In this document: positions 21,190 to 33,229 of the stretch, one piece after another
How the letters are laid out: every line of letters starts with the position of its first letter
Position numbering within the stretch: position 1 is the stretch's first letter
NCBI GenBank assembly: GCA_037043015.1
Contig: CM073324.1
Coordinates: 28,312,097 to 28,376,096, forward strand
DNA: 64,000 nt
DNA from: Bryum argenteum
Lineage: Eukaryota > Streptophyta > Bryopsida > Bryales > Bryaceae
Direction of reading: 5' to 3'
Notes under the pieces: model-generated
The model's input: the letters and a program-made list of their open reading frames with translations, nothing else
What the model was told of the DNA's origin: nothing
The model's database searches: none
Made by a program: the position numbers and the translations under genes

Positions 21190-24093
21190 ATGGATGAGAA
21201 CCAGGTTGTTCGAATTGCCCATGCCGTGATCCTTCTACTGGACTTTGAGAAAGTGTATGATCGAGTCAACTGGACCTTTCTTGAAGAAACCATGCGTAAG
21301 CTGGGATTTTCAGATACGTGGGTGCGCTAGACGTCCTCTCTCTACCGCAACGCGCAGTCCTCTATTTTGGTGAATGGGCAACGTCTAGAACGTTTCCAGC
21401 TTGAGCAGTCAGTTCATCAAGGGTGCCTACTAGCACCGTACTTGTACTTGTTTGTTGCAGATGTGTTAGCACACCTCCTCAACGATCCTGTGTATAATGT
21501 TGAAGGCATGGTGTTGCCCGATGAATCAGTAGTCCGTGTCCAAGGATTCGCCGATGACACGACACTCTTTCTAAATGGAAAAGCAGACAATCTGAAGAGA
21601 ACTAGCAAAGTCATCGATCTTTTTTGCTCTGCATCAGGTGCAAAGATCAATTGGAAGAAATCATGCGCTGTCTGGGCATCCAACAAAGTCCGTGGTTGGA
21701 GCTGGGGCGAGGATTTGGGATTGAAGTGGCTTGCCCCAGGTGAAACGACAAAGTATCTCGGATTTCTGTTCGGGAGCGAAGTATCATTCATGGAGAATGA
21801 CACAAAGGTCTTGTTACAGGTTCGAAACAAGTTGTGCGCATGGGGTGGCAAGAGATTATCGCTTGCTGCAAGGATCTTGGTAGCAAATCAAGTCATATTG
21901 GCCAGTATCTGGTACTTGGCATCGTGTGCCGAAATTTCTCAAGGGACGCTGCTACGAGTCAGAACACTCGTGCGCAACTTTGTTTGGGCCGGAGACCCCG
22001 AACACGGTGCTCGTGCGCGAATCGCATGGGACACAACAATCATCCCCACTTCGTATGGAGGATTGAAGCTTTTTGACCCAAAAGCTCAAACACATGCACC
22101 TTTAGCGAAGATGATGGTCCGAGCAATGGCCTCGGGCAATGAACTGTGGAAGGCATTCATACGCCACCGGATCGCAAAGCTAGCTCTTAGGAGAGACGGG
22201 GATTGGGGTGCATCCGAAGCGTGGCTTGGTTCTGCACCATCGGTAGTGCCGCAAGGCTCGCCCTTGTGGAAGGCAATCTGGTGTGCCTGGAAAGCAGTGC
22301 GCCTGGGAACTAAGCAGGAGGTTCCAACAACAGTTGCAGAACAACTTTGACAACCATTATTCTGGAACAGGCCCCTCAAAGTTGATGGCATTATGCTAGG
22401 GGAAGAAAGACGCTCTCGGTTCCGAGGGTGGACTCATAAAGGCATACTCGTAGTGAAGGATGTCGGGAATTCCGATGAAGCTAGTTGGAAGCCAGATTGG
22501 CAACTTGCAGAGGAATCTCAATCTTATCGGGTCCATGAACTCTCGGATCGTGTTAGGCGAGCAAGTTCGTCACTTTCCCTTACAAATCCGCCTTCCTTGA
22601 CTGCAGGAGTTTGGCTCACGATGCGCTCTCAAGGAGCTCGTCCCTTCTATCTATTGGAAAATTTCAGCAATGGAAGTTGGACAGCGCTCTGCTTCAACCA
22701 GATGTCCCCGGCCTCCAAGTTGTTGCCGGATCCCCAAGGATTAGTGACCATTCCGCGAGTGGAGCTCCATGAAGCCAGAGTCATTTGCTCCTCAGCAGCA
22801 GGAAAGGCATTGCACATTAACCCATCATCGGCCTTGCCCGAAGCCAATCTGTGGGCATTTCGTCACGGCGTTGTTGAAGACCTCCAGTATGACCCAAAGG
22901 AGTGGATGTGGGTTTGGCAAGGGGACATGGAGCCGACACACCTTTTCAACTATACTACCAAACGCGGTTACCGAATAATTATTCGTAACCAGAGACGTCA
23001 ATTGCGTCTTGATGCTCAATTGTCCAGACAAGGTTTTTCGAATCAGCAGCGAGGACAATTCTTCCGTAGGCTGGGGCACCATTGGACCCCTCGCAAGGTA
23101 AGTTGCATGGTGTGGCTCACCATTGCGGAGGGCCTCCCAATTGGTGCTTGGAGAGCCAAGTTTGGCCAGTCGGGTAACTGCTCCCTGTGCCTAGGTGAAG
23201 TTCTTCAGACTGCCCGTCATGCATTTTTTGACTGTCCAGCAGTGAAGGTGGCATGGGCTTGTCTGAGAAGGATGCGTACTCTTGCGGGCTTGGCGCCCAG
23301 CCTCTCGACTTGGGACTCGGTGTTGCTTGGTGACTTGGACACGCCGAGGCCAATAGACGGCGAGGCTGTCGGTGACATGACTTGGGATACATGGACATCA
23401 TACAATGTGAATGATAAGACTCCTTGGCATATCCTCCGCTCAGTCCTCCTGTAGACGATTTGGAGCGAGTACTGTGACTATGACTTGCATTCTGGTTGTT
23501 TTCATTTGGGTGTGGCTCTTTTTCGCAGCTGGAAGATCACCATTCAGGCAGGCATGGGTGCTTGGTATGAACTGTAGAGGCACCGGAAGAAGAGGAGTGC
23601 GGAGAAGAATGCGGCGATGGTGCATCACTTCCTCCACATCTGGTGCAAGGGTGACATCTTATGCAGAAATAAAGGAGGTGTTCCAGCTTGGAACCCGGCG
23701 CCGCACTTCGAATTCCTACCTCAAGAGCTGAGTAGGAGATTTGCGTCAACGAGAATCAACCAGGCTACCAATGCTGGTTTTGCAGGAGAAAGCTCTCCTC
23801 CCCATTCGGAGTCGAACGTAGATGGCTCAGGCAATTAACCACCGGTGCCCCCACGCACTTGGGTGGGCAACCCCACTCCTCTCCAGACCCGGTTTCATCC
23901 TGAGGAAGTTTCATCAACACTCTTACTCGATACAGCTACTACCGAAGCGGATCACAAGGCCTCTCTGATACTTGAGAGGATCATGGACTCTCTCGTGGAT
24001 GAAGTCATTGCTGAAGGCGAAGTTAACTTCCCGGAAGACATTCAGTCTCCTCATGACCTAGAAGAGCAGTCAGCCTTCTGGGCCAATCTGTGA
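21190..24093 (+). pseudogene. LINE ORF2 remnant (non-LTR reverse transcriptase), 5'-truncated
   Basis: A single frame runs 2.9 kb: LLLDFEKVYDRVNW, FQLEQSVHQGCLLAPYLY, the catalytic FADDTTLF, TKYLGFLFG, and a C-terminal zf-RVT-type finger (CSLCLGEVLQTARHAFFDC). No endonuclease domain precedes it, so the copy is 5'-truncated at about 21190. Five in-frame stops interrupt it (TAG 21328, TGA 22348, TAG 23452, TAG 23575, TAA 23836), but I find no frameshift up to the TGA at 24091. The copia element ends just upstream (21095), and I see no LINE sequence left of the copia element, so the copia is adjacent rather than nested. Confidence 0.92.
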
Positions 24094-24406
24094 AGCTAGT
24101 TTTACTCTATGACCCAAGGTCTGTTATCATTATTTGACCCTCGGTCTTCCAGTGCTCCCTCTGCAGGGCCAAGGGCTTGGCGATGTGATCCACTCGCATG
24201 TAATTGTTCTCGTTTATTTACTCATACCCCGGAACACGGGCTTAAACTGTTCGAATTGCCATGTGGCCTTGCAAACATGACCTGCGATGAGTGTTGGTGT
24301 CCATGTCCAAGAAAGGAACAGCCAATGGTAGCCCCACCAAGACTGCCACATGTCAAATACCCCCTCTAGCCTCTGAAACGGCCATCGTTGTAACTGTGAA
24401 GATACA
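24094..24406 (+). other. Probable LINE 3' region
   Basis: Non-coding sequence follows the last stop of the LINE frame. I could not place a poly(A) tail or target duplication. Confidence 0.35.
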
Positions 24407-24681
24407 GAGCTTTGCCGCTCACTAAATCCAATCCATGTCCCCCACTTAAGTGGGACCCCAGTTTTTTTATTTTCCGTTTTTGACTCGGGCCTCAAGGTCA
24501 TTTTTTTTATTTTTTTTTTGAAATTTGGGGTCTGCACCCCCATTTCTCCCTTGGGGGCCTCTTCTTGGAATTTTAAGGCCTTAAACACAAAAAAATACCG
24601 GGCAGCCTTTTATTAGCCTCCCTCCACATTTGGAAATTCTAGGGCGAACATGGATTGGATTTAGTGTCCGGCTAGAGCTTC
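24407..24681. mobile_element. Foldback / MITE-like element
   Basis: Its arms contain a perfect 19-base inverted repeat, CACTAAATCCAATCCATGT at 24420-24438 and its complement at 24648-24666, with looser pairing outward to about 24407 and 24681. The 209-base centre has T-rich runs and no coding potential. Total size is about 275 bp. I could not define a target duplication, so the superfamily is open. Confidence 0.7.
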
Positions 24682-25900
24682 TCTCTCATCTGACATATGC
24701 CAGTTGCCCAATTTCCCTCACTGAACACCAGCGCTCCGGCTGTGAAGTTCATGTATACAACTTCCAATACGACCAAGCTCTACGTGTAGCGATGACCACC
24801 CAGGTTCCATTTACGATCGAAGTTCTAAATTTGAGAGATGCTTGTACTGTGTCACCACTGGATTGCGTCATTTCATTGCTTTCTTGCAGAATATGACGCT
24901 TTCTTGATAGGAATCTGGTAAGCTAAAAGTAGAGTTCTAATTTCCGACAGGGATAACAACAAGAAGCGCGCTGTAGACACCTTGCATGCGGTTTTGAACT
25001 GACTCTTCGTTTGTTTGATTCCATGGGTGCAGGTGAGGCGCGTCTTCTTGAAATGAAAGCTTAGCTCTCACCTTACGGCAGATTTCTACCCTTTCTACCA
25101 ACTGCTTATTTTCATAAAGTAGTGCAATTCGCAAGCTATGCTAGTAAGAGTATCTGGATTGCTTGACTCCTCCTGATGATTCTAGTGCCAACAATGCTCA
25201 GTTTTCCTCATTCCAATTGAATGATCATCTTCTGATGCTCTCAAACTATGACTATTATCGATCATGATCTGTTCGATAACTTTGCTTATGGACCCCGCCC
25301 TCCCTCCCGGCACTGTCTGGTGACATAAGACTCACTGCAGTATGTGGCGATAGAAGCTCATGTTTTCGTAGTCTCAATCCTATCCCTACAAATACTGCGA
25401 CATCCTATCTTACTTGACATAATCTGTCTTTGAAAAAGCAATCACGCAGTAGAGCCTGTGTGGTTTGACTTTCACATACCCATTGGGTACCAAATCTAAT
25501 GTCTGCATCATGTTTTTTCATGATCTTGATTCTGGTCACAGCGAGACTGCAAAACTATGCTATACTTGATGATTTCTAAAACTTAAAATAATCAACCATG
25601 CGGCAAGACCTGCTCTGTAGCTTTTTCTGTCATCAATTATTTTTTGGACGATTATGTTCTAGTTTCAAGAACATGGTACATCTGATTGGGGTTTCGATCA
25701 TTGTCCATGTACTGATAAATGATAGAGGAGAAATAGCATGTTCGTGGCTGAGCAATGATACAAGAAACGACATGAAAAAAGTAGACAAAAGGATCCCACA
25801 AATGGGGTGTCTAGTATAGTACTGTATCTCTCCTTAAATCCACTTGGAAATGGTGAATTTCCTTGTGCTTCTTTCTACTCATGTTTCATGGCGATTGACT
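24682..25900. other. Spacer without recognised features
   Basis: Mixed composition with no open frame above about 90 codons that looks coding. The sequence TGTGTAG at about 25907 could be an acceptor for the next locus, so upstream exons might hide here. I recognise none. Confidence 0.4.
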
Positions 25901-25904
25901 TGTG

Positions 25905-27888
25905 TAGGACGATGTGTCTTTGTTGCATGGACTCTGGTCTCCTGACGTCGTTGCTGCTGGCTACGGTGACCCCCTGCCTGCTCCGTCCCCTGCAGTTCAT
26001 GCTACGCTGGCCTCGCTCGGATCTGCCAAAATTCACAAGTTCATTCAGGAGCAGGATAGAGATGCCCTCCTTGATCGCGACGACGACGGTGAGCATGCAA
26101 CTCTGCTTCTAGTCACGCTTGATTTGTTCCAATAGACCCTTATCTTGAACCTCACAATACGTGACTCTCCTGAGAAAGCTTTGGCCCACTCTCAACTTGC
26201 CGAGATGCTTGATTGGGAGAATGAGGACTTTTTGCAAGCTGAATGGGACTCCACTGCTGTCCGTGCGGCTCTGAAGGCCGCTAATCCACATGAGCCCCCA
26301 CATCCATCTCCAGGCAATCAACCACTACTAACCATCCTTTCCTCAGTGGTTTGAACATTGATCCTGCGCAAAAAGCTTCTCTGGAGGATCTGGTCGACAC
26401 GATCCAATCCTCCCATGCAGAGAAAGATTTGGCCCTCCTGTTGGCCTCACGCAAAGGACCTATCGTGCCACTAACACCTACACGTTCCATCGAAGCTCAG
26501 GTGGGTGCAAAGGCCCACTGATGTTGGAGCCTACCTAACATAAATCTGTTAGGTCCAATCTCTATTCCGATGTGGCGTACTTGGACAAACATTCAAGCCA
26601 CCGAGATGGACGCGCTCAAGGCGAATGCAATACACGACACTGGCATCCTCCGGGATGGCCAACCAATCTCTGGTGCCTTCCTGCTAGCACTCTTCGATCA
26701 CAAGAAATACTCTTCACCGGAGATACGGATCCTGACCAAGCAAGCTTTGAACTCCAGTTTCGGAAGAATTGAAAAATATTCCTCAGTTGTTTGGAACTGT
26801 CAGCGCCCATACTTCAGATGTACATGCAAACCAGATTCTTCAAATGGTTGCAAAGGCGATGTGATGTGGTTTGACCACGCCATATGGTTCATGGTGAACA
26901 ATCTGCCTATTTTCTTCGACAAAGAATATCCATCCCTGGCTCCTAGATTCAGGGCGTTCATTATATGGGTGAGTGACGGTGCTCGAGTGGCTGTCCGTCC
27001 AAATCACCATTCACTTTACACATGAATAGATGGTGGAGGCTTTCCTACAGTTTGTTGATGATCCGAATGCCAAGCTATTGGCAACACTCCCTGATGCTGG
27101 TATTCGTCAAAATAATAGAGCGTTGGATTAAACCAGCTTCTTTCTCTGCTGCAAATCTAGCGACATCGGGATCCCACAACACTAGCAAACGACCACGTCT
27201 GAACATCAATGCCCCTGCATCTCCGGGAGATGAGTTACACACTCCTCCTTTTTCTCGAAATACTGTGCGTGGCTCGATGTGTGGTGGACGATGTGGACGC
27301 GGCAGGTACAACCGCAAATACCGACCCTCTCTCCAGTCCGCACTTCTCCCACTACAGCACTAGCGTGGGTCTCCTGCCACATGTGGGGTACACCATCCGT
27401 CGAGTCCAAACAAAGCTTTCATTTTTACAGAACCTGCCTACCGCAACCCTCCTGTTTCTCGCTCTACCGTGCAGATTTCCCTGGTTGAGTCATATACGAC
27501 CTTAACGCGTGCTCCCCCAACCTCCGTCTCTGTCCCACAGAGTTTGTCTCCAACTCCATCTCAGAATGAGACTACATCCTCGGCCAAGACAATTGCTCGC
27601 TTTAAACGTGCTTCCATGAAGGGGCATTTTCTGGACTGGGACTCTCTGTAGCACTAAGAACGTGAGGACTGCATGATTGCGGATCTACCAGACCGGTTCC
27701 TCTCCCACGATGCGTATGGACGTACTCGTCTTCAACGCACAGACATGAAACAAGGTGTCAAGTATCTCCACGTCTTCTACTGTAGCCATGCAATGGAGTG
27801 GCTCAACTTACGGCAAATTTTCACGGACGTTTTCTCCCACTTTGGTTTAGTGGATCAAGTCTATTTAGATGATGTAGCGTTTTCTTGA
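25905..27888 (+). pseudogene. Upstream coding part of the reverse-transcriptase locus, decayed
   Basis: Codon-like stretches in changing frames: a segment beginning LLHGLWSPDVVAAGYGDPLP (about 25914), LAEMLDWENEDFLQAEWDS (about 26190), ALKANAIHDTGILRDGQP and YFRCTCKPDSSNGCKGDVMW (26570-27025), and KQGVKYLHVFYCSHAMEWLN (27673-27888). GTGAGT-like donors (26095, 26970) and a downstream AG (27030) suggest introns, for example about 26970-27030, after which VEAFLQFVDDPNAKLLATLP follows. The last segment shares the frame of the next one and is separated from it only by TGA 27886. I recognise no domain here. It may be the N-terminal part of the same protein. Confidence 0.5.
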
Positions 27889-27897
27889 TCATATGAC

Positions 27898-29809
27898 ATG
27901 AATCTTGCTACTTTTCTCTACAAACCATCTGATTTATTCAAACACTTTTCTTTCATACATCTACTTGACTCAGATGATAATTGCACTTGTATGACGGCTC
28001 AACGTTTACGATCATTTATTGATCCTCTTACAACCCATGAGCACTTAGGATTTTCCAAGCCTACCCCGCATGTCCGCTCCATGGACTTACGGATCATACA
28101 GAACCTCCGGCTCAGGAGCGAACTCTCTCATGGCTTGAACCACATTCCTCTGTCACCGACAGATCTCAACCAAGCTATTTGGATAGCACTCGATGCCTTT
28201 GCACGGTTATATGCTCTATTACACTTGCATGATTACGCGTTGTCACTACCGGATGCGTCTGCATATTGCAGACTGTTTTGCGTTGACAAATTACATGATG
28301 CTTCTCGATCCAACCACTTTGGTTTCAGATCATCCAGCCCTGCTTTGTTCTCACACAATGCTATGATGAATGAAGTAAATCGGCTATTAAAACACGTATA
28401 TGTATCTGGTCTGAATAAGGCCAATAATAATCCCTGCTTCATTTGTATCAAGCATATTCATCTCCAGGCGTTTGAACAATTATCTAGTACGGACTTTACA
28501 CCCTATATGTCAAGGAAATCCTGGGAGATGCCCACATCGATACTCGATGTAGTGCGCAATGATCTCTCCATACTACTACCCGAAGCCCCACCTGTTCACC
28601 TTGCTCTCCCTTTCTTGATGGCATCCTATAAGCAGCACAAGCTCAAATATCGATGGCTGACTAACGCGTTCTATACTGTCTACAACTCTATTGCCTCGGT
28701 CCTAACAGTGGCCACTATGGCCGTTTTGGAAGCTTTCAAAACCTGAGCACAAAAAACACTTCGTGGCTACCGTAACTTCCTTGGTGTGGAGACCTCCATC
28801 TTCTGGATGGTCGACTCCATCCTCCACGTTACACTAAATTTACCACATGAGATGCATGACATCTATGTAGCTGATATTACAAAATTCTTCGAATCAATAC
28901 CGTTAAGTGGCCCTGACAACTTGATGGACTCTGTCCGTTTCATCATTAAAACTGGCTATGTTACTGCATCCAAAATCCAATACAAAACTGTGGATTAAAG
29001 TTTCGAAAGATGCTTCAGCGTCCTCGGCACGATGGGATACATCCCGGCCTTGATATGGAAAGTGGATTGACATGCCGTTAGTACGTTTACTAGAGCTACA
29101 TCTGTGGCTCATGAATAACTGCATGGTCACACTTGGTGATCGCGTCTGGAAGCAAACCAAAGGGATTCCAATGGGATTTAGTTGTTCCCCGCTCAATTGC
29201 AATATTTACCTCATTGCATATGAAGTGAGATTCATACAACAATTAGCTACCCTAGGTCGCAGGGACCTCATGGCTAAATTTCGTCATGCCTTCCGCTATA
29301 TTGACGATATTTGCCTTTTTAATGTCGAGAATCCTCAATCTTTTTTGGACCCAACACAACCCCGTACTAATGACAACCGTTTTTGGATATACCCTCTCCA
29401 TGTATTGGAGATCAAATCCGAAATTGAGAAGTTTGATGCGGAAAAGCCTCTACGTGGTATTTCTGCACATTTTATGAACATGCAAGTTATCCTTGACCCT
29501 ATGAACTCTACAGGTTTTCTTATCAAGAAATATGATAAACGTCGTGCTCTCCCGTTTACATACTCGCAATTTATCACGTTCCAATCCAATCGACCAGTGA
29601 GAAATGCATATAATATTGTGCTTTCACAAGTTCTACCAATACTCTACCTATCCAATTCAGTACAAGCTGCGGTGGAAGAAATATCAGCTTTATTTTACAC
29701 CTTGACATGCAATGGCTTTGTGGAACAACACCTTCGATCTAAGGTTGTCTCATGGCTCTCTGATGGCTACTTCCCGGGGGCCAATGTCAATGTCTCGGCT
29801 GTCATATGA
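27898..29809 (+). pseudogene. Unusual reverse transcriptase (GIPMG / YIDD type), decayed
   Basis: Segments are 27898-28743, then 28747-28995 in the same frame after TGA 28744, then TAA 28996 and a frameshift, then 29072-29809. The order of motifs is consistent: IQNLRLRSELSHGLNHIPLS, PCFICIKHIHLQAFEQLS, LPFLMASYKQHKLKYRWLTN, a DITKFFESIP segment carrying a first catalytic Asp, KGIPMGFSCSPLNCNIYLIA (GIPMG at 29162-29176), RYIDDICLF (YIDD at 29297-29308), then IKKYDKRRALPF near the end. It has no LINE, LTR or group II intron hallmarks and no endonuclease in view. From memory it resembles the RT family with GIPMG-RYIDD-YDKR motifs seen in algae, bryophytes and some animals. It could alternatively be a Penelope-like or cellular rvt-type gene. 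I am sure of RT, unsure of subtype. Confidence 0.85.
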
Positions 29810-30240
29810 ACCATAAATTGGTAACATTTCTGGTCTCGTTTACATCCTCTTTACCTGGTGCTACCAGCTAACACCAATTCCTACACTTTACTAGTACTTG
29901 AGTTGGTTACATTTATATATTATTATCCATTCTTGTTGTGGCAACGTTACACAGCTCGATAATTCACGCTCCTAGTGGCGCAGTGATTAAACAAGCAAAG
30001 AGAGTTTTCATACATCTCCTTAATGATCCATGAAGCTATGTATGGAAAAAAAATTTGAGCCTGGTATGCACCTCTATGAAAGAGTATGGACATACCAGGT
30101 CTCATTCTTCCAGAGCTACGCTAACGAGGGGATGGTGGTGGGACTCTCTCTCTCTCACTCTTACTCTCTCTCTCACTCTCCCTCTCTCAAAAGTTTGTCT
30201 ATAATGGTGATCCTTTCTAATAATTAATGATTAGCACTTC
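29810..30240 (+). repeat. Possible tRNA-derived SINE fragment and (CT)n tract
   Basis: TAGTGGCGCAGTGATTAA at about 29971-29988 resembles a Pol III A box, and TTTGAGCCTGG at about 30053-30063 resembles a decayed B box (GTTCGANNC). A CT-rich microsatellite (TCTCTCTCTCACTC units) occupies about 30147-30188. Only motif similarity supports the SINE reading, and the spacing is longer than in a tRNA. Confidence 0.3.
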
Positions 30241-30439
30241 ACTCTTACTAAGTATTGATTATATATAATCTACATGCCAAGTAAAGAAATAAAGAAAATG
30301 AAAGAGATAATATTGAAATGAGAGACATGGGAACACGAGACAAAGGGAATTTGGGCATGAGGGTGGGGATGGGGGAACGAAGGATTGGAAATCAAAACGA
30401 GGGAAGAGCACCAAATTATAGTTGTCCCATCGGGACAAC

Positions 30440-30487
30440 AAATATCGTACTTGTTTCACAAAGATAAAATATGCCCCATGTTTGAAA
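30440..30487 (-). repeat. Interrupted repeat copy, left fragment
   Basis: On the minus strand this continues the repeat family (CATGGGGCATATTTTA, compare 40535-40555 on the plus strand). It is the part separated from 32829-33060 by the CACTA insertion. Confidence 0.65.
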
Positions 30488-32828
30488 CACTATAAGATTG
30501 TTTCAAATTTTGGATTTTTTAAATAAGACATCTAAAGTCGATTTGACGTCTTAACAATGACTTTTAGACTATAAGTTGGGTTAGTGTCTAAGAAGACATT
30601 AAGAAGACATTTGAAATATAGAAAGATGTCTTGGAAAATATGACGTGTCAAGGTAAACTTGGAAGGGTAAGAAGTGGGTCACGTGGAGGACACATCAGCG
30701 CCATGTGGACGGGGAGTGCCACATGAAGATGAATTTCATCCTGATGTGGAGTTTTCCGTGGTCAATTAAATCGTGACGTGGCGGCGCCAGAATCTAACGT
30801 GGATCCGGAAAAATCTGACGTGGCACACGGGAAAATCTGACGTGGCACAAAGGAAAATCCGACGTGGCATGCCACGTCAACATAGTTTTGTCTGTTTTTA
30901 TATTGAAATAATGGTAATAAAAGACATTGAAAGACATCTAAGGATTTCTTACGAGACATATAAGGATGTCTAATGAAACCTTTTACAATGTCTTATGAGA
31001 CATTTTACAATGTCTTATGAGACATTTTACAATGTCTACGATGATGTGTTTAGTAGTCTAAGCACGTCGTCGGAGTCGTCCACTTAGACATTGTAGTCAT
31101 TACTTTTCATATTGCACGATGTCTTAGATGATGCTTTGCAGGACGTGTATAGGATGTTTTTTGTGGTCGTACAAAATGTTTATAAGATGTTTTATATGAT
31201 GTTTTGAAGATGTTTGCGAGGATGTTCTGAAGGTGTTTTTTGTGATATTTCACAAAATGTTTTATAGGATGTCTTCAAAGACAATGTCCCTCCACGATGT
31301 CCCTTTACTATCATCGCTTACGGTCGATACCTCTACGGTCATGTGCATGTCCTGTCGCTGCACATGTTCAATAAGTCAATATCGACTGCATTTAAACAAG
31401 GGGTTTGTATAGGCAAAAATTCTGATTTGGTTCCATTTGATTGCACTACCTAGGTTAATATAGTTTTCATCATGACCTCAAGATATCGACACAATTAGAC
31501 ATTTTTGCGGACATCTACTTAGACATTCAAGCAGACATCTTTGAAAACATCCTTGAAGACATCCTTGAAGACATCATTGAAGACAACGTCATAAACATCC
31601 ATGCAAACATCTGTTCGCGGCCTCAGATCGTGTTTTGCCGCCTCTTTGAAGTTGTGAAAAAAAACAACAACTCACTTACTTTGGCATACTTCTTCTATGT
31701 TCGTGTGTTCTTTAAGCTTTCCTTACCACCGTACAGGGACCCCAACCCCTCATGTTTCACCCTACAAAACAGAATTCAATCAACACATTTTGTTCATAAA
31801 TATGCGAAAATTGCCGTATATATTTAGGCCCTTACCACACCATCGGCAGGCCGCCCTTGCCTGCTGCCGCTGCTACAGTATTTCTCCTAAATTTTCTCCA
31901 CTTTTTTTCAATTGCCGGTCAACTTCCAGGCACTAGTGCCTGGTAGTTTTCAAGTGCCTCCCATGTGCGATGTCATTACCATGTAGATCCCAAAGCAACT
32001 TCCAAAGCAAACCCCAAAGCTACAAAGTTGCTCCATGTCACTCTTGCTACTCTCCCTACTTCCTCTCATGTGGCAACCACTTGCTAATTAGAACCAATAC
32101 AAATCTTCCATCTCATTGCCTTTCCTCCCATGTGGTATGGCCCTTAAAAAACAATATTTGCTAACTAAATTATTTTATTAATTAAATAATAATTGAATGA
32201 TAATATTTTAATATTTTAATATTTTATAATAAATATTTTATAATTTTTTGATTTTATTAAATTATTTTATTAATATTTATTATTTAAATATTCTCAAATA
32301 TTCATATGATATATATTTAAAATTAAATTATAATATTTAAATATTTTTATAGAAATTGGACCAATGAAAAAACTGAAATTACAAGACTAATATTATGAAA
32401 TTCATATTTCGATATTTTTAGTTGTACAAAATAAAATTATAATGCACATATAACAAAAGAGTATTTAAAAAGATGAAGTTTCTTTTTTTGTCCTCCTGCA
32501 AACCACTGCCCATTATTATGTTTTTTTTTTACAACCGGGCTACTTTTTACCCCCTTACCGGTAACTTTCAGAATTTTTTACTTGGTGAAACCGGAATTTC
32601 TTGCCAACATGGCAGTTTCATGTATAACGCGATGTCTTAATAGACAGCTTATAAAACATCCACGTATCTTTGAATGTCTTCAAGTCATCTAGCACTCCTA
32701 GTTGAAAACATCTTCAAAACATCAAGATATCTTCTCATCTTACAAGACATTTTGCAAGACATGAAGACATCTAAAAAGTGATCTTCCAAAATCTTAAGAC
32801 ATTCAAAATTCGATGGTTTCTTATAGTG
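30488..32828. mobile_element. Non-autonomous CACTA (En/Spm-type) transposon
   Basis: It begins CACTATAAGA (30488-30497) and ends TCTTATAGTG (32819-32828), a 10-bp inverted repeat. Direct AAA on both sides (30485-30487, 32829-32831) is the 3-bp duplication typical of CACTA. Subterminal regions are filled with AGACAT / ATGTCTT units in both orientations (about 30520-31300, 31500-31610 and 32630-32810), matching CACTA subterminal repeats. No transposase is found in 2341 bp. The flanks join into an uninterrupted copy of another repeat family, which confirms the boundaries. Confidence 0.92.
30791..30880 (+). repeat. 22-bp tandem repeat with ACGTGGC cores
   Basis: Units start at about 30791, 30812, 30834 and 30856 (AATCTGACGTGGCAC with variable ends), ending in the palindrome GACGTGGCATGCCACGTC. 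ACGTGGC is the ABRE/G-box core, but the repeat lies within the CACTA element and is most simply part of its internal repeats. Confidence 0.8.
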
Positions 32829-33060
32829 AAACCTCGAAAAAGAGTTGCCTTGACTAGAAAAATGCCACTAGTTTATAATTCACTCGATAACTTTGCAAAT
32901 TCTTAACACAAACTAGATTTAATTAGGACCCAATTCAAGTGATTTCATCCAAAACAAACTTTGAATGAAGAAGTTATGGCTCGTTAAAGTAGTTACTTGC
33001 CATCCAAAATGTTATTTTTTTACATATGGCACGATCACGAGTTACCTTTTCCAAGCCTAC
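32829..33060 (-). repeat. Interrupted repeat copy, right fragment
   Basis: Read on the minus strand it contains GTGCCATATGTAAA and AACATTTTGGATGGCAAG, the landmarks found at 41289-41335 on the plus strand. With the left fragment it forms the empty site of the CACTA insertion. Confidence 0.7.
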
Positions 33061-33229
33061 TTTTTTAATCCAATCATTTTTTTGTAAACCACTTTCACGC
33101 TACTGTAAACTTTAATTTCAACAACTTTTTAATTGGAAGTTTTCAAATTCATATTACTTAAGTTGTAGATTTCCAATGATGTACGTAAATTGAAAAAACT
33201 GATAATGCATTGTCCTTGGTAAATGCTGC

